Shown here in pieces: positions 35,854-44,401 of a stretch of DNA of 64,000 bases. Origin of the DNA: Rhodovulum sulfidophilum DSM 1374 (lineage in GTDB: Bacteria > Pseudomonadota > Alphaproteobacteria > Rhodobacterales > Rhodobacteraceae); NCBI RefSeq assembly GCF_001633165.1, contig NZ_CP015418.1, forward strand, positions 972,501-1,036,500, read 5' to 3'. The position numbers were made by a program, and so were the translations under genes. The notes under the pieces are model-generated. The model saw only the letters and a list, made by a program, of their open reading frames with translations, was not told the DNA's origin and did no database searches. Position 1 is the stretch's first letter, and each line of letters opens with the position of its first letter.

Positions 35854-36179
35854 GCCGATGCCCCCGCGAGATCGGCGATGCTGCGGCAGTGGGCGAGGCG
35901 GGCCTCGCGGTCCCGCAGCCAGGCGGCCTCGGCCGGGGAGAGCTGCCCGGGACCGGCGCCCGCCAGATGCGCATGGCGGCGCAGCGCCTCGCCCGCCGCC
36001 TGGCGGATCTGCCCCAGCGCATAGCTGCGCGGCCAGCGGCGGTTGTGGCGCAGATCGTCCAGGAGCTCGGGCGCCCAGCCCTCGGCCAGCGCCTGCCGCC
36101 CCACCGCATGGGCAAAGACCGCCCGGATCAGCGGCGAGGCGTCGTCGGCGGGCGGCTGGATCTGCGCCGCCGCCTTCAA
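35850..36179 (-). pseudogene. phage hypothetical protein, 5' end doubtful
   Basis: About 109 residues, helical and Ala/Arg-rich (PPADDASPLIRAVFAHAVGR, RRWPRSYALGQIRQAAGEAL). Coupled by atga to the following gene. A TTG at 36177-36179 could start it, but the upstream bases switch to a plus-strand gene fragment there, so the true 5' end may be lost. Confidence 0.5.
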
Positions 36180-36371
36180 CCGCCCGCCGAACCCCGGATC
36201 TGTCCCGCCTGCGGCGAGCTGGTGACCGAGGGGCAGGGATGCGGCGGCGGTATCTGCCGGGCCTCGGACGCCTTTCCGAAGCCGGTCGAAGAGCCCGCCG
36301 ACAAGGCTTTCCGCGAAGCCGTCGCCGAACTGGTCGATTGCGCCATGAAGGAAGGAAAGCCCGATGCCTGA
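36180..36371 (+). pseudogene. zinc-finger phage protein, N-terminus missing
   Basis: 63 codons: PPAEPRICPACGELVTEGQG CGGGICRASDAFPK, then a helix (DKAFREAVAELVDCAMKEGK). CPAC with a later CGGGIC suggests a zinc ribbon. There is no start; it meets the minus-strand fragment back to back at 36180. The stop overlaps the next small gene. Confidence 0.45.
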
Positions 36372-36495
36372 CATCCACCAGCTTCCGCCCCTCGATCTGC
36401 ACATGCCAGCGCAGCGCGGATGCTGGGACCTATGCCGACTTGAGGTGGTCGCTGCGGAGAAAGACAGGGGGGAGGAGGGCGAGCTATGCCCATGA
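36364..36495 (+). CDS. small hypothetical protein before excisionase
   Basis: 43 residues (MPDIHQLPPLDLHMPAQRGC, then a Glu-rich end). Its ATG overlaps the previous stop and its own stop overlaps the excisionase start, the tight packing typical of a phage early operon. Function unknown. Confidence 0.4.
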   Translation: MPDIHQLPPLDLHMPAQRGCWDLCRLEVVAAEKDRGEEGELCP

Positions 36496-36719
36496 CGCTT
36501 GATTTTTCGCCCAGACTGATGCCTGCCGGGCAGGCGGCGCATTATCTTGGCATTTCAGCTTCGAAACTGCGCATGCTTCCAATTGCATCGAAGCGGCTTG
36601 ATGGGAAACGGGTGTGGGATCGGCGCGATCTCGACGCTTATGCTGACGACCTGCCGACACACGGAGAAACGGACCAAGGCAACACATGCGACGCGCTGTT
36701 CATGGAAAAGGCATCCTGA
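36486..36719 (+). CDS. excisionase-like helix-turn-helix protein
   Basis: 77 residues. A MerR/HTH_17-like domain covers residues 13-55 (PAGQAAHYLGISASKLRMLP, then RVWDRRDLDAYADDL). Overlaps the integrase gene by 34 bp. Probably the directionality factor of the element; counterpart of the gene at 23987. Confidence 0.7.
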   Translation: MPMTLDFSPRLMPAGQAAHYLGISASKLRMLPIASKRLDGKRVWDRRDLDAYADDLPTHGETDQGNTCDALFMEKAS

Positions 36720-37795
36720 AGCACCTTAACGCCTCGGGGCGATGGCCCAGCGGGAATGTCCGCTATTATTACCGTCCCAAGGGTCAGAAAGGCGTTCCGC
36801 TGCCGGATCTGCCGCCGTCTAATCCGGATTTTCTTTCCGCCTATGCCCGTGCCGCCGGTCTTTCCGTGGCGCCTCTGCCCTCCCCTCGCGCGGGCTCGAT
36901 CTCCGCCGGGATCGCAGATTACCTCAAGTCCGATGCATTCTTGTCCTTGTCCGCCGGTACGCGCACGCGGAGGCGTATCATGCTGGATGATATTCGAGGT
37001 CGCTATGGCTCGGGGTTGGTACGCGATCTGCGCCCCCACCATATCCGCGCGGATCTTGAAGGCCGACCACCGCACCCTGCCAACAACCGCCTGAAATGCT
37101 GGCGCGGCCTGTGTCGCTGGTGGCAAGAGGCCGGGCTGGCCGAAGAAGATGCGGCAAGCCCGGTCCGCACGCGTCGCGTATTACCGACTGAAGGCCACCT
37201 GCCATGGTCGCGCGACGACATCGCAAAATTCCGCGCCAGATGGCCGCACGCAACATCACAACGCCTGGCGTTCGAGTTGCTGTTCTGGACGGGCGCGCGC
37301 ATGTCGGATGCGGTGCGGCTGGGGCCGGGCATGGTCGACGCCGATGGCTGGCTGAGCTATCGGCAGTCGAAGACAGGCGGGAAGGTTGACGTTCCCTTTA
37401 CCGCGGCAGCTCCAGAATGGGCCGAGCCATCTGATCGCGTCCATCTTTTTTCTGCCCTCAGGGAACAGGCCGACCGCCATGCGGTCTGGATGGTCACCGC
37501 CCAAGGCCGCCCCAGGTCAATCAAGGCGGCCAGCCAATGGTTTTCCGCAGCGGCGCGCGCCGCTGGCATAACGGGAGGGCGGTCGGCCCACGGACTGCGA
37601 AAGACCCGCGCCCAGATCATGGCCGAACGCGGTGCCACACCCGACCAGCGCGCCGCATGGCTGGGGCACGAGTCGCTGTCAGAGGTTCAGCACTATAGCC
37701 GCGGCGCGGATCGCCGACGAATGCTGGCGGGAACAGACCCCGAACCCCAAAGTTCCAACTCGTCGGATCGAGTTCCAACTTGGATGCGCAAGTAG
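36686..37795 (+). CDS. tyrosine integrase of the tRNA-Arg element
   Basis: 369 residues with the full fold. Arm and core-binding regions occupy 1-165; the catalytic domain has WTGARMSDAVRL (first Arg), SAHGLRKTRAQIMAERG (His and second Arg), LGHESLSEVQHYSR (His and nucleophilic Tyr). All catalytic residues are present, so it could be active. It ends 27 bp before tRNA-Arg(CCU), whose 3' end is repeated at 24989; the integrase most likely recombines at that tRNA. Confidence 0.9.
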   Translation: MRRAVHGKGILKHLNASGRWPSGNVRYYYRPKGQKGVPLPDLPPSNPDFLSAYARAAGLSVAPLPSPRAGSISAGIADYLKSDAFLSLSAGTRTRRRIMLDDIRGRYGSGLVRDLRPHHIRADLEGRPPHPANNRLKCWRGLCRWWQEAGLAEEDAASPVRTRRVLPTEGHLPWSRDDIAKFRARWPHATSQRLAFELLFWTGARMSDAVRLGPGMVDADGWLSYRQSKTGGKVDVPFTAAAPEWAEPSDRVHLFSALREQADRHAVWMVTAQGRPRSIKAASQWFSAAARAAGITGGRSAHGLRKTRAQIMAERGATPDQRAAWLGHESLSEVQHYSRGADRRRMLAGTDPEPQSSNSSDRVPTWMRK

Positions 37796-37822
37796 CTGTC
37801 TTTTAGGGGTAATTTTTAGAGG

Positions 37823-37899
37823 TGGTGACCCCGGCAGGACTCGAACCTGCAACCTATCCCTTAGGAGGGGATTGCTCTATCCAGTTGAGCCACGGGGCC
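37823..37899 (-). tRNA. tRNA-Arg (CCT)
   Basis: 77 nt with encoded CCA. Acceptor ggccccg pairs with cggggtc, anticodon loop carries CCT, T arm caggttcgagtcctg. Intact. Integration target of the neighbouring element, whose right end reconstitutes the 3' part of the gene; the chromosome backbone starts beyond it. Confidence 0.95.
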
Positions 37900-37903
37900 T
37901 GTG

Positions 37904-38101
37904 TTAACCTTCGAACGGTTCGGAACATGGGGCGCGCGAGGCTGCCTTTTTCCTGGCCGTCGGTTTCTTCATCTTCTTGCGGCCCCGCACCCTCCGCGCG
38001 GAAGGGGATTGCCCATCGGGTCGGGCAACGGGTCCATGCCCGTCTTTTCCCCGGAAAACGCCGCGGTTGCAAGACCGCTTCGGCTTGGACTTCCGGGACA
38101 T
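37904..38101 (-). CDS. small basic hypothetical protein
   Basis: 65 residues, very rich in Arg and Lys (MSRKSKPKRSCNRGVFRGKD, later RGRKKMKKPTARKKAASRAP). It fills the gap between tRNA-Arg and the LacI gene. It may be a real small nucleic-acid-binding protein or only GC-rich chance coding. Confidence 0.35.
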   Translation of the reverse strand: MSRKSKPKRSCNRGVFRGKDGHGPVARPDGQSPSARRVRGRKKMKKPTARKKAASRAPCSEPFEG

Positions 38102-38146
38102 TCCCGCTTAACTGATGCGACCAGCCCCCGAAGGACCCGTCGACCC

Positions 38147-39220
38147 GTGACCGCAGACCCGCCCGACAGACCGCGCCGACCGTTGACGCTGCGCGACGTG
38201 TCCGAAGCCTCGGGCGTCAGCGAAATGACGGTGAGCCGCGTGCTGCGGCAGAGCGGCGATGTCTCGGCAAAGACCCGTGCCCGGGTGCTCGAGGCGGCCA
38301 AGCGGCTGGGCTATGTGCCCAACCGCATCGCGGGCGGGCTGGCCAGCCAGCGGGTGAACCTGGTCGGGGTGATCATCCCGTCGCTGTCGAACATGGTCTT
38401 TCCCGAGGTGCTGGCAGGCATCAACGAGGTGCTCGAGGATACGCCGTTGCAGCCGGTCTTCGGCCTGTCGCGCTATGACCCGCCGCATGAGGAGAAGGTG
38501 CTGTTCGAGATGCTGTCCTGGCGGCCTTCGGGGCTGATCGTGACCGGGCTCGAACATTCCGAGGCGACCCGGGCGATGCTGCGCGCGGCGGGGATCCCGG
38601 TGGTCGAGATCCTCGATCTCGACGGCGAGCCCATCGACTCGGTTGTCGGCATTTCGCATCGCCGCGCCGGGGCCGAGATGGCGCGGGCCATCGCCGCGGC
38701 GGGCTATCGCCGGATCGGCTTTCTCGGCACCAAGATGCCGATGGACCACCGGGCGCGCAAACGGTTCGAGGGCTTCACCGGGGCGCTGGCCCGGGCGGGG
38801 CTCGAGATTGTCGACCAGGAATTCTATTCGGGCGGATCGGGGCTCGAGAAGGGGCGCGAGATGACGCGGGCGCTTCTGGACCGGCACCCGGATCTCGATT
38901 TTCTTTACTTCTCCAATGACATGATCGCGGCGGGCGGGCTGCTTTACTGTCTGGAGCGCGGCTTCGACGTGCCGGGCAAGCTGGGGCTGGCGGGCTTCAA
39001 CGGCATCGAGCTGCTGAGCGGTCTGCCGCTGCGCCCGGCCACGATGGACATCCAGCGCCGCGAGATCGGCCGTCGCGCGGCAAAGATCATCGCGGATTGC
39101 GTCGAGAAGGGCCTGCCCGGCAAGGGCGAACGGGTGGCGCTGAGCCCGCGGATCGATCCGGGCGACACCCTGCGCGCCGACCTTGCCAGATGTGGACAAG
39201 CCGTCCGCGATCAGGTTTAA
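38147..39220 (+). CDS. LacI-family transcriptional regulator (gluconate repressor type)
   Basis: 357 residues from a GTG start (VTADPPDRPRRPLTLRDVSE). The LacI helix-turn-helix and hinge are clear (LRDVSEASGVSEMTVSRVLR, AKRLGYVPNRIAGGLASQRV), followed by a periplasmic-binding-protein fold for ligand binding (VGVIIPSLSNMVFPEVLAGI, RIGFLGTKMPMDHRARKRFE, FLYFSNDMIAAGGLLYCLER). Closest in pattern to GntR-type gluconate repressors. No sugar catabolic operon adjoins it here, so its targets lie elsewhere. A longer upstream frame is possible but runs through unrelated low-complexity sequence. Confidence 0.85.
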   Translation: MTADPPDRPRRPLTLRDVSEASGVSEMTVSRVLRQSGDVSAKTRARVLEAAKRLGYVPNRIAGGLASQRVNLVGVIIPSLSNMVFPEVLAGINEVLEDTPLQPVFGLSRYDPPHEEKVLFEMLSWRPSGLIVTGLEHSEATRAMLRAAGIPVVEILDLDGEPIDSVVGISHRRAGAEMARAIAAAGYRRIGFLGTKMPMDHRARKRFEGFTGALARAGLEIVDQEFYSGGSGLEKGREMTRALLDRHPDLDFLYFSNDMIAAGGLLYCLERGFDVPGKLGLAGFNGIELLSGLPLRPATMDIQRREIGRRAAKIIADCVEKGLPGKGERVALSPRIDPGDTLRADLARCGQAVRDQV

Positions 39221-39257
39221 GCGCGGCCAATCGCTCCGGTGCCGCAAAGAGGCCTGC

Positions 39258-39992
39258 ATGCCAGCCGTTTCCATCGTCATCCCCATGAAGAACGAGGCCG
39301 AGAACGTGGCCTTCCTTCTGGGAGAAATCGCCGAGGCCTGCGCGGCGCTCGACAGCCATGAGGTGATCGTCGTCGACGACGGCTCGACCGATGCCACCGC
39401 GGCCATCGTCGCCGACATGATGAAGACCGACCCGTCGCTGCGCCTGCTGCGCCACCCGAATTCCGGCGGGCAGAGCGCGGCCGTCCATAGCGGCGTGCTG
39501 GCGGCGCGCGCGCCGGTGGTCTGCACGCTCGATGGCGACGGCCAGAACCCGCCCGCCGAGCTGCCGAAGCTCTGGGCGCCGCTCCTGGCTGACGATACCG
39601 GCCGGCTGGGCCTGGTGGCGGGCCAGCGCGTCGGGCGGCAGGATACCGCCTCGAAGAAATGGGCCTCGCGCGCGGCCAATGCGATCCGGAGCCGGCTGCT
39701 GAAGGACGGCACCCGCGATACCGGTTGCGGTCTCAAGGGCTTCCGGCGCGACCTGTTCCTGACGCTGCCCTATTTCGATCACATGCACCGCTATCTGCCC
39801 GCGCTGTTCCGGCGCGACGGCTGGGAGATCGCGCTGGTCGATGTCAGCCATCGCGAGCGCCATGCCGGGACGTCGAATTACAGCAACCTGCAGCGCGCGC
39901 TGGTCGGTGCCCATGACCTGATCGGGGTGTCCTGGCTGATCCGCCGCCGCAAGAAGGCGCGGGCCGCCGAGGAGCTGCCTCATGGCAATTGA
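39258..39992 (+). CDS. family 2 glycosyltransferase (polyprenyl-phosphate sugar synthase type)
   Basis: 244 residues with GT-A fold motifs: SIVIPMKNEAENVAFLLGEI, EVIVVDDGSTDATAAIV, LDGDGQNPPAE with the metal-binding Asp-x-Asp and CGLKGFRRDLFLTLPYFDHM HRYLPAL. This resembles dolichol/undecaprenyl-phosphate sugar synthases (ArnC, RgtE type). It overlaps the next gene by 11 bp. Together with the two downstream genes it should build and use a lipid-linked sugar for decorating lipid A or another envelope lipid. Confidence 0.82.
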   Translation: MPAVSIVIPMKNEAENVAFLLGEIAEACAALDSHEVIVVDDGSTDATAAIVADMMKTDPSLRLLRHPNSGGQSAAVHSGVLAARAPVVCTLDGDGQNPPAELPKLWAPLLADDTGRLGLVAGQRVGRQDTASKKWASRAANAIRSRLLKDGTRDTGCGLKGFRRDLFLTLPYFDHMHRYLPALFRRDGWEIALVDVSHRERHAGTSNYSNLQRALVGAHDLIGVSWLIRRRKKARAAEELPHGN

Positions 39993-40293
39993 GACCGTCT
40001 TCGGCTGGCTGCATGTCCACAGCTGGGTCGAATTCTGGTGGGTCGTTGTCGGGCTGGGCGGCCAGCTCATGTTCACCGCGCGCTTCCTCGTGCAATGGAT
40101 CGCCTCGGAACGCGCCCGCAACTCGGTCGTGCCGGTGGCCTTCTGGTATTTCTCGATGGCGGGCGGGCTGATCCTTCTGGCCTATGCGATCTACCGCAAG
40201 GACCCGGTCTTCATCCTCGGTCAGGTGACCGGGGTCTTCATCTACACCCGCAATCTCTGGCTGATACATGCGCACCGGCGCCGCAACGCCTGA
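39982..40293 (+). CDS. lipid-A-disaccharide synthase N-terminal-domain (LAB_N) membrane protein
   Basis: 103 residues, three helices: WVEFWWVVVGLGGQLMFTAR, VPVAFWYFSMAGGLILLAYA, PVFILGQVTGVFIYTRNLWL. This is the LAB_N domain as a stand-alone protein. It is typically found between a family 2 glycosyltransferase and an ArnT-like transferase, where it may flip the lipid-linked sugar. Overlaps both neighbours. Confidence 0.82.
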   Translation: MAIETVFGWLHVHSWVEFWWVVVGLGGQLMFTARFLVQWIASERARNSVVPVAFWYFSMAGGLILLAYAIYRKDPVFILGQVTGVFIYTRNLWLIHAHRRRNA

Positions 40294-41725
40294 TCGTCAC
40301 GGCTGGCTGGGACCGGCCGCGGCCGTCGTTCTGGCCGTGACCGCGCTCCGGGTCTGGCTGCTCTGGCTGAACCGGATGGACCTTTTCGTCGACGAGGCCC
40401 AGTACTGGCTTTGGGGGCGCGAGCTGGCCTTCGGCTATTATTCGAAACCGCCGATGATCGGCTGGGTGATCCGGGCCGCGACTGAGCTTGCCGGCAGCGA
40501 TGCGCCGTTCTGGGTGCGGTTGCCGGCGCCGCTGTTTCATGCCGCGACGGCACTGATCCTCGGCCGGATCGCGGCCGGGCTCTGGGGCGCGCGCGCGGCG
40601 ATATGGGTGGCGCTGGGCTATGTCACGCTGCCGATGGTGGCGGTGGGCTCGATCCTGATCTCGACCGATACAATCATGTTCCCGTTCCTGGCGCTGGCGC
40701 TGGGCTTCTGGATCAAGATGCTGTCGCGGCCGGGTTCCGCACCGGGCTGGGCGCTGGCCGCGGGCGTGGCGCTGGGGCTGGCCTTCCTCTCGAAATACGC
40801 GGCGATCTATTATCCGCTTTGTGCCGCGCTGGCGGCCTTGCTGATCCCCTCCGCGCGGCCAAGGCTGCGCGATGCCGGGCTGGCGCTTCTGGCCTTCGCG
40901 GCGACGATCTCGCCCAATGTCATCTGGAACCTGCAGAACGGCATGACCACGCTCGAGCACACGCTCGACAATGCCGACTGGGTGCGCGCGCCGTCGGAGC
41001 GGGCGGGCTTCGACATTTCGGGCTTGACCGAGTTTCTGGGCAGCCAGTTCGCGGTCTTCGGACCGGTGCTGTTCGCGGCGCTGCTCTGGGGCGTCCTGCG
41101 CTGGGCGCGGCAGGATGCGCCGACCCGGCTGATGCTGGTCTTCGCGCTGCCTGTCGTGGCCATCGTCTCGGTCGAGGCACTGCTGTCGGGGGCCTATGCC
41201 AACTGGGCCGCGGCCGCTTATCTGGCGGGGACGCTGGCGGTGCTGCCGCGCCTTGGCCGGGGCTGGCGGATCAGCTCTTTCGCGATCAACGGAACCGTGG
41301 CGCTGGCGCTGCCTGTCCTGGGGGTCTTCGCCCCGGTGGCGAGCCTTGGCGGTCACCCGCTGCTCGAACGCTATCTCGGCCGCGCCGATATGAGCACCAC
41401 GATCCTCGACATCGCCGAGGCGGACGGGGACAGCGCGATCATGGCCGACAATCGCGACCTGCTGGCCGATCTCTTCTATACCGGGCGCGACCGCGGCGTC
41501 TCGATATATGCGCCGCCGCCGGCCGGGCGCGCACCCAACCATTACGCGCTGCGCCATGCGCTGCCGGACGACCTCGAGGGCGATGTCCTCTATGTCGCGG
41601 GGGGCACTCCTCCTGCCTGTGCCGAGGGGGTGACGCCGCTGGCCGATCTCGCCCCCGAGACCGGCGCCTATCGCGGCAAGCGGATCCGGATCTTCCGGCT
41701 TCCGGCCAGTTGCTGGAACGGCTGA
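40268..41725 (+). CDS. ArnT/PMT-like family 39 glycosyltransferase
   Basis: 485 residues with about ten to twelve transmembrane helices. The first periplasmic loop carries the catalytic Asp-Glu (FVDEAQYWLWGRELAFGYYS KPPMIGW), the mark of GT-C enzymes that use polyprenyl-phosphate sugars. A soluble C-terminal part (STTILDIAEADGDSAIMADN) ends the protein. Likely adds a sugar to lipid A or another acceptor in the periplasm, using the donor made by the upstream gene. Convergent with the next gene, 10 bp apart. Confidence 0.83.
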   Translation: MRTGAATPDRHGWLGPAAAVVLAVTALRVWLLWLNRMDLFVDEAQYWLWGRELAFGYYSKPPMIGWVIRAATELAGSDAPFWVRLPAPLFHAATALILGRIAAGLWGARAAIWVALGYVTLPMVAVGSILISTDTIMFPFLALALGFWIKMLSRPGSAPGWALAAGVALGLAFLSKYAAIYYPLCAALAALLIPSARPRLRDAGLALLAFAATISPNVIWNLQNGMTTLEHTLDNADWVRAPSERAGFDISGLTEFLGSQFAVFGPVLFAALLWGVLRWARQDAPTRLMLVFALPVVAIVSVEALLSGAYANWAAAAYLAGTLAVLPRLGRGWRISSFAINGTVALALPVLGVFAPVASLGGHPLLERYLGRADMSTTILDIAEADGDSAIMADNRDLLADLFYTGRDRGVSIYAPPPAGRAPNHYALRHALPDDLEGDVLYVAGGTPPACAEGVTPLADLAPETGAYRGKRIRIFRLPASCWNG

Positions 41726-41735
41726 GCCGCCCCGG

Positions 41736-43280
41736 TCAGGGCATGATCAGGTAGGGTCGCTCGGGCTGCAGCCGTTCGATCTGGTAGACGCCCTCGCCGA
41801 TTTCGGGCGGAAGCGTCCTTGTATTGCCGTCATGGCCGATCCGGGTCCAGCCGGTCCGGGCGCCTGCGCCGTCATATTCGGCGCGGTCGGTCCAGGGCGC
41901 CGACCAGAACAGGACCGGGTCATAATAGGCGTCGCGCCCGATGGCGTCGTAATCGACCGAGACCAGCCGCATGCCGCCTGCCCCCGAGGTTGCATAGACC
42001 CGCTTCTGGTGATCGGGGAAGAACACCGTCACGAAGGCGGGCGCGCTGTCATGAACCCCGTTCGAGGCGAAGACGCCGATCTCGACCCGCGACAGGCTGC
42101 GGTTGTGATAGCCGGTCCGGTCGCGGGTCAGCACCGTCTTGGGATCGTGCCAGGCCACCCTGATGCGGGCCCGGCTGCCCTCCGGATCCAGGGGCTCGAT
42201 CCGGACCCGGGCCGGATCGCCCTGCAAGAGCGCCCAGGTGAAGGTCAGCGCGCGCCCGTTCGGGTCGCGGGTCGCAGCGGCGCTGACCGTGATCTCGCGC
42301 GACCAGTCGAAATTGCGCCAGATCCGGGCAATCGCGCCGTCGGTGTCGAACAGCCGCTCGGACAGTCGCGCCAGCCCCTCGGCCTTGCCGAACCCGTCTT
42401 GTTCGACCCGCAGCCGCACCATCGGCGGAATGGCATCCGGCCGCATGGCCGCCGCCTCGCCCATCATCCGCCCCGGGCGCAGAGCGTCGCCCTCGAACAC
42501 GACCGGATGCGCGGCGGCGGTGAAATAGGCCGCGCGGCTGCGCACCGGGGCATAGCTGCGGCGCAGGATCATCTGCAGCGTCGGCGCGATCAGGCGATTG
42601 TCGCGCAGGGCTGCGAAGGTGTCGGGCGGGAACGCCGCCAGCGTCATCGCCAGTGCGGCAAGAAACGGCTGGTCCGAGCCCGACGAGCCCTGGCTGATCA
42701 GCATGTAGGGCCAGTTCGCGGGAAACCGGTCGGTCTCGTCATGGTCGCGATGCTCGGGATAGACGTAAAGGTGGTTGTTCTCGTAAAGCTGTGCGCTGCG
42801 CTCGGGGCCGCCCGGCGAGGTCATCGCCAGTCGCGGCAGGCTGCGCTTGGCCGGGCCCGTGGTCACCGAGGTCGAGGAATTGCCGAACACCACCGCCGGC
42901 AGAAGGATCTTGCCCGCGAGCCCGTAATCGGCCCGGGCCTTGCGCAGCGTCTTGTCATAGACGAGCCGGTCGAGCCGGGGAAAGAGGTCTTCGGGCAGGG
43001 AGGAATGGCCGTGGTCGCGATTGTCGTATAGCACGCCATCGAAACCGTTCACCGCCTGCTGCCCGGCCAGATGGCGCAGAACCTGTCCGCCCGAGCGCAG
43101 CCCCCGGTCGCCGACAAGCGGCAGCGTCCGGTTCTGGGGCGGCAGCTTGAGGTTCAGCGCCAGATAGCTGTCATATGCGGCAGGCAGCAGGGACGAACTT
43201 CGCAGCAGCACGTCCTCGGCGGCAGCCCGCAGCGGGACGAGACAGAGCAGAAGGCAGAGAAGACCGGTCCGGATATGCAT
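41736..43280 (-). CDS. exported hypothetical protein
   Basis: 514 residues from the ATG of MHIRTGLLCLLLCLVPLRAA, a clear signal peptide cleaved after AAA. The mature protein has globular composition with LPLVGDRGLRSGGQVLRHLA, LYDNRDHGHSSLPEDLFPRL, YMLISQGSSGSDQPFLAALA and an Ig-like C-terminal stretch (ITVSAAATRDPNGRALTFTW, later GVFASNGVHDSAPAFVTVFF). No enzyme family assigned. Likely periplasmic or secreted. GC and codon use match the backbone. Confidence 0.7.
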   Translation of the reverse strand: MHIRTGLLCLLLCLVPLRAAAEDVLLRSSSLLPAAYDSYLALNLKLPPQNRTLPLVGDRGLRSGGQVLRHLAGQQAVNGFDGVLYDNRDHGHSSLPEDLFPRLDRLVYDKTLRKARADYGLAGKILLPAVVFGNSSTSVTTGPAKRSLPRLAMTSPGGPERSAQLYENNHLYVYPEHRDHDETDRFPANWPYMLISQGSSGSDQPFLAALAMTLAAFPPDTFAALRDNRLIAPTLQMILRRSYAPVRSRAAYFTAAAHPVVFEGDALRPGRMMGEAAAMRPDAIPPMVRLRVEQDGFGKAEGLARLSERLFDTDGAIARIWRNFDWSREITVSAAATRDPNGRALTFTWALLQGDPARVRIEPLDPEGSRARIRVAWHDPKTVLTRDRTGYHNRSLSRVEIGVFASNGVHDSAPAFVTVFFPDHQKRVYATSGAGGMRLVSVDYDAIGRDAYYDPVLFWSAPWTDRAEYDGAGARTGWTRIGHDGNTRTLPPEIGEGVYQIERLQPERPYLIMP

Positions 43281-43409
43281 GAAGCGATCCTGCCCAAGCC
43301 GGGCGCGCGGGTCCAGTGCCGAGCGCATGAGCCCGGCAGATCTCCGTGCCTTTCCGGGGTCCGGACCGGAGGCCCTGGCACGGTCACGGGCCAGATCGGC
43401 CGCCTGTTA

Positions 43410-43700
43410 TCAGTATTTCAGGAAATAGCCGCCGGCGCTGGCCTTGCGCTCGCCAAGCCCGCTGGCGCCGAAGATCGACATCACGTTCAGAAGCTGCCAG
43501 CCGCCCCGGCGGATACGGCGGTCGATTTCGCGGGTGGCGGCGTCGCGGCTGTCGCAGGCGGCGTCGGGCAGTTCGATCACGCCGTAATGAAGCCGGAGCG
43601 GATTGTCCTGCTTGGCCTTGTAATCGGCATAGCAGCTGGCCGCGGCGGGGCCGCTCAGCGCGGCCAGGACGAGACAGGCAAGGATCGGACGCAGCATCAT
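43410..43700 (-). CDS. small exported hypothetical protein
   Basis: 96 residues from the ATG of MMLRPILACLVLAALSGPAA, a signal peptide. The mature part has two Cys (SCYADYKAKQDNPLRLHYGV, DAACDSRDAATREIDRRI) that could form a disulfide and ends with a Gly/Lys segment (GLGERKASAGGYFLKY). Resembles small periplasmic proteins conserved in Rhodobacterales; function unknown. Confidence 0.7.
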   Translation of the reverse strand: MMLRPILACLVLAALSGPAAASCYADYKAKQDNPLRLHYGVIELPDAACDSRDAATREIDRRIRRGGWQLLNVMSIFGASGLGERKASAGGYFLKY

Positions 43701-44401
43701 GGCCCGGAGCATGGTCCAGCGGGCGCCGCTATTCAATGGCAACCGTCCGTCCGGCCGCCGTTATCCGGGTGTTGTCGCGTATCGCCGGGCCGGGCCTCGC
43801 TGCACCGACCGAGGGCGGATGTCCTACCCCGGCCGGGTGCAAGGGCCACATCGTGAGACGGCGGATCATCGTCCGCTTTTCGTCGTCGCGCTCGGGCCGG
43901 TCCGGGCGGCGCTCGCCCGCCTCGCGGAAGGGGCCGGCTTCGCCAGCAGCCTGCCGAGCGAATGGCGACGTTCGTCCGCGCGTCTCATCATCGTGAAGGG
44001 CATCGAACGCCATGTCGTCAAGGCGGCCCGGAACGGCGGGCGTCATCCGTCGCCCGGGCTCCCGCACCGGTCCGGTCCCGGCCGGGGAGCCGCGACGCCC
44101 GGTATTCCGCGCGCCCGCATGGCCGGGGTCGAGACCTGGCAGCGGGCGGATCGGGCCTTTTCCGGACGCGGCCTTCGTCGGGCGGGCCTGCGCCTCTGCT
44201 CCTCCTCTGCGCGCTGCCCGGCCGGGGCAAACGCAATGTCCATGCTTCGCCTTGCCCATGCCGATGACCGGACCGGTGTCCGGCGCAGCCGAGGCGGGCA
44301 CGGGGCGGGGCAGATTCGCGCGGGGGCCAAACCCCTCCATCCGTTCCTGCTGTCCGGATTCGCCCTTGCCCGCGCAGGCAATTGGCGCTTGTGATGCGAC
44401 C
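43701..44401. other. 700-bp gap without a recognised gene
   Basis: Both strands have long open frames because GC is very high, but their translations are Arg/Pro/Gly-rich, show no family and overlap each other. They are best seen as chance frames. It may be the trace of a decayed gene between the small exported protein and rnhB. Confidence 0.45.

Noticed and set aside
37822..37907. Protein frames containing GDPGRTRTCNL or GFEPTT
   Set aside because: These are translations of tRNA sequence, a common annotation artefact.
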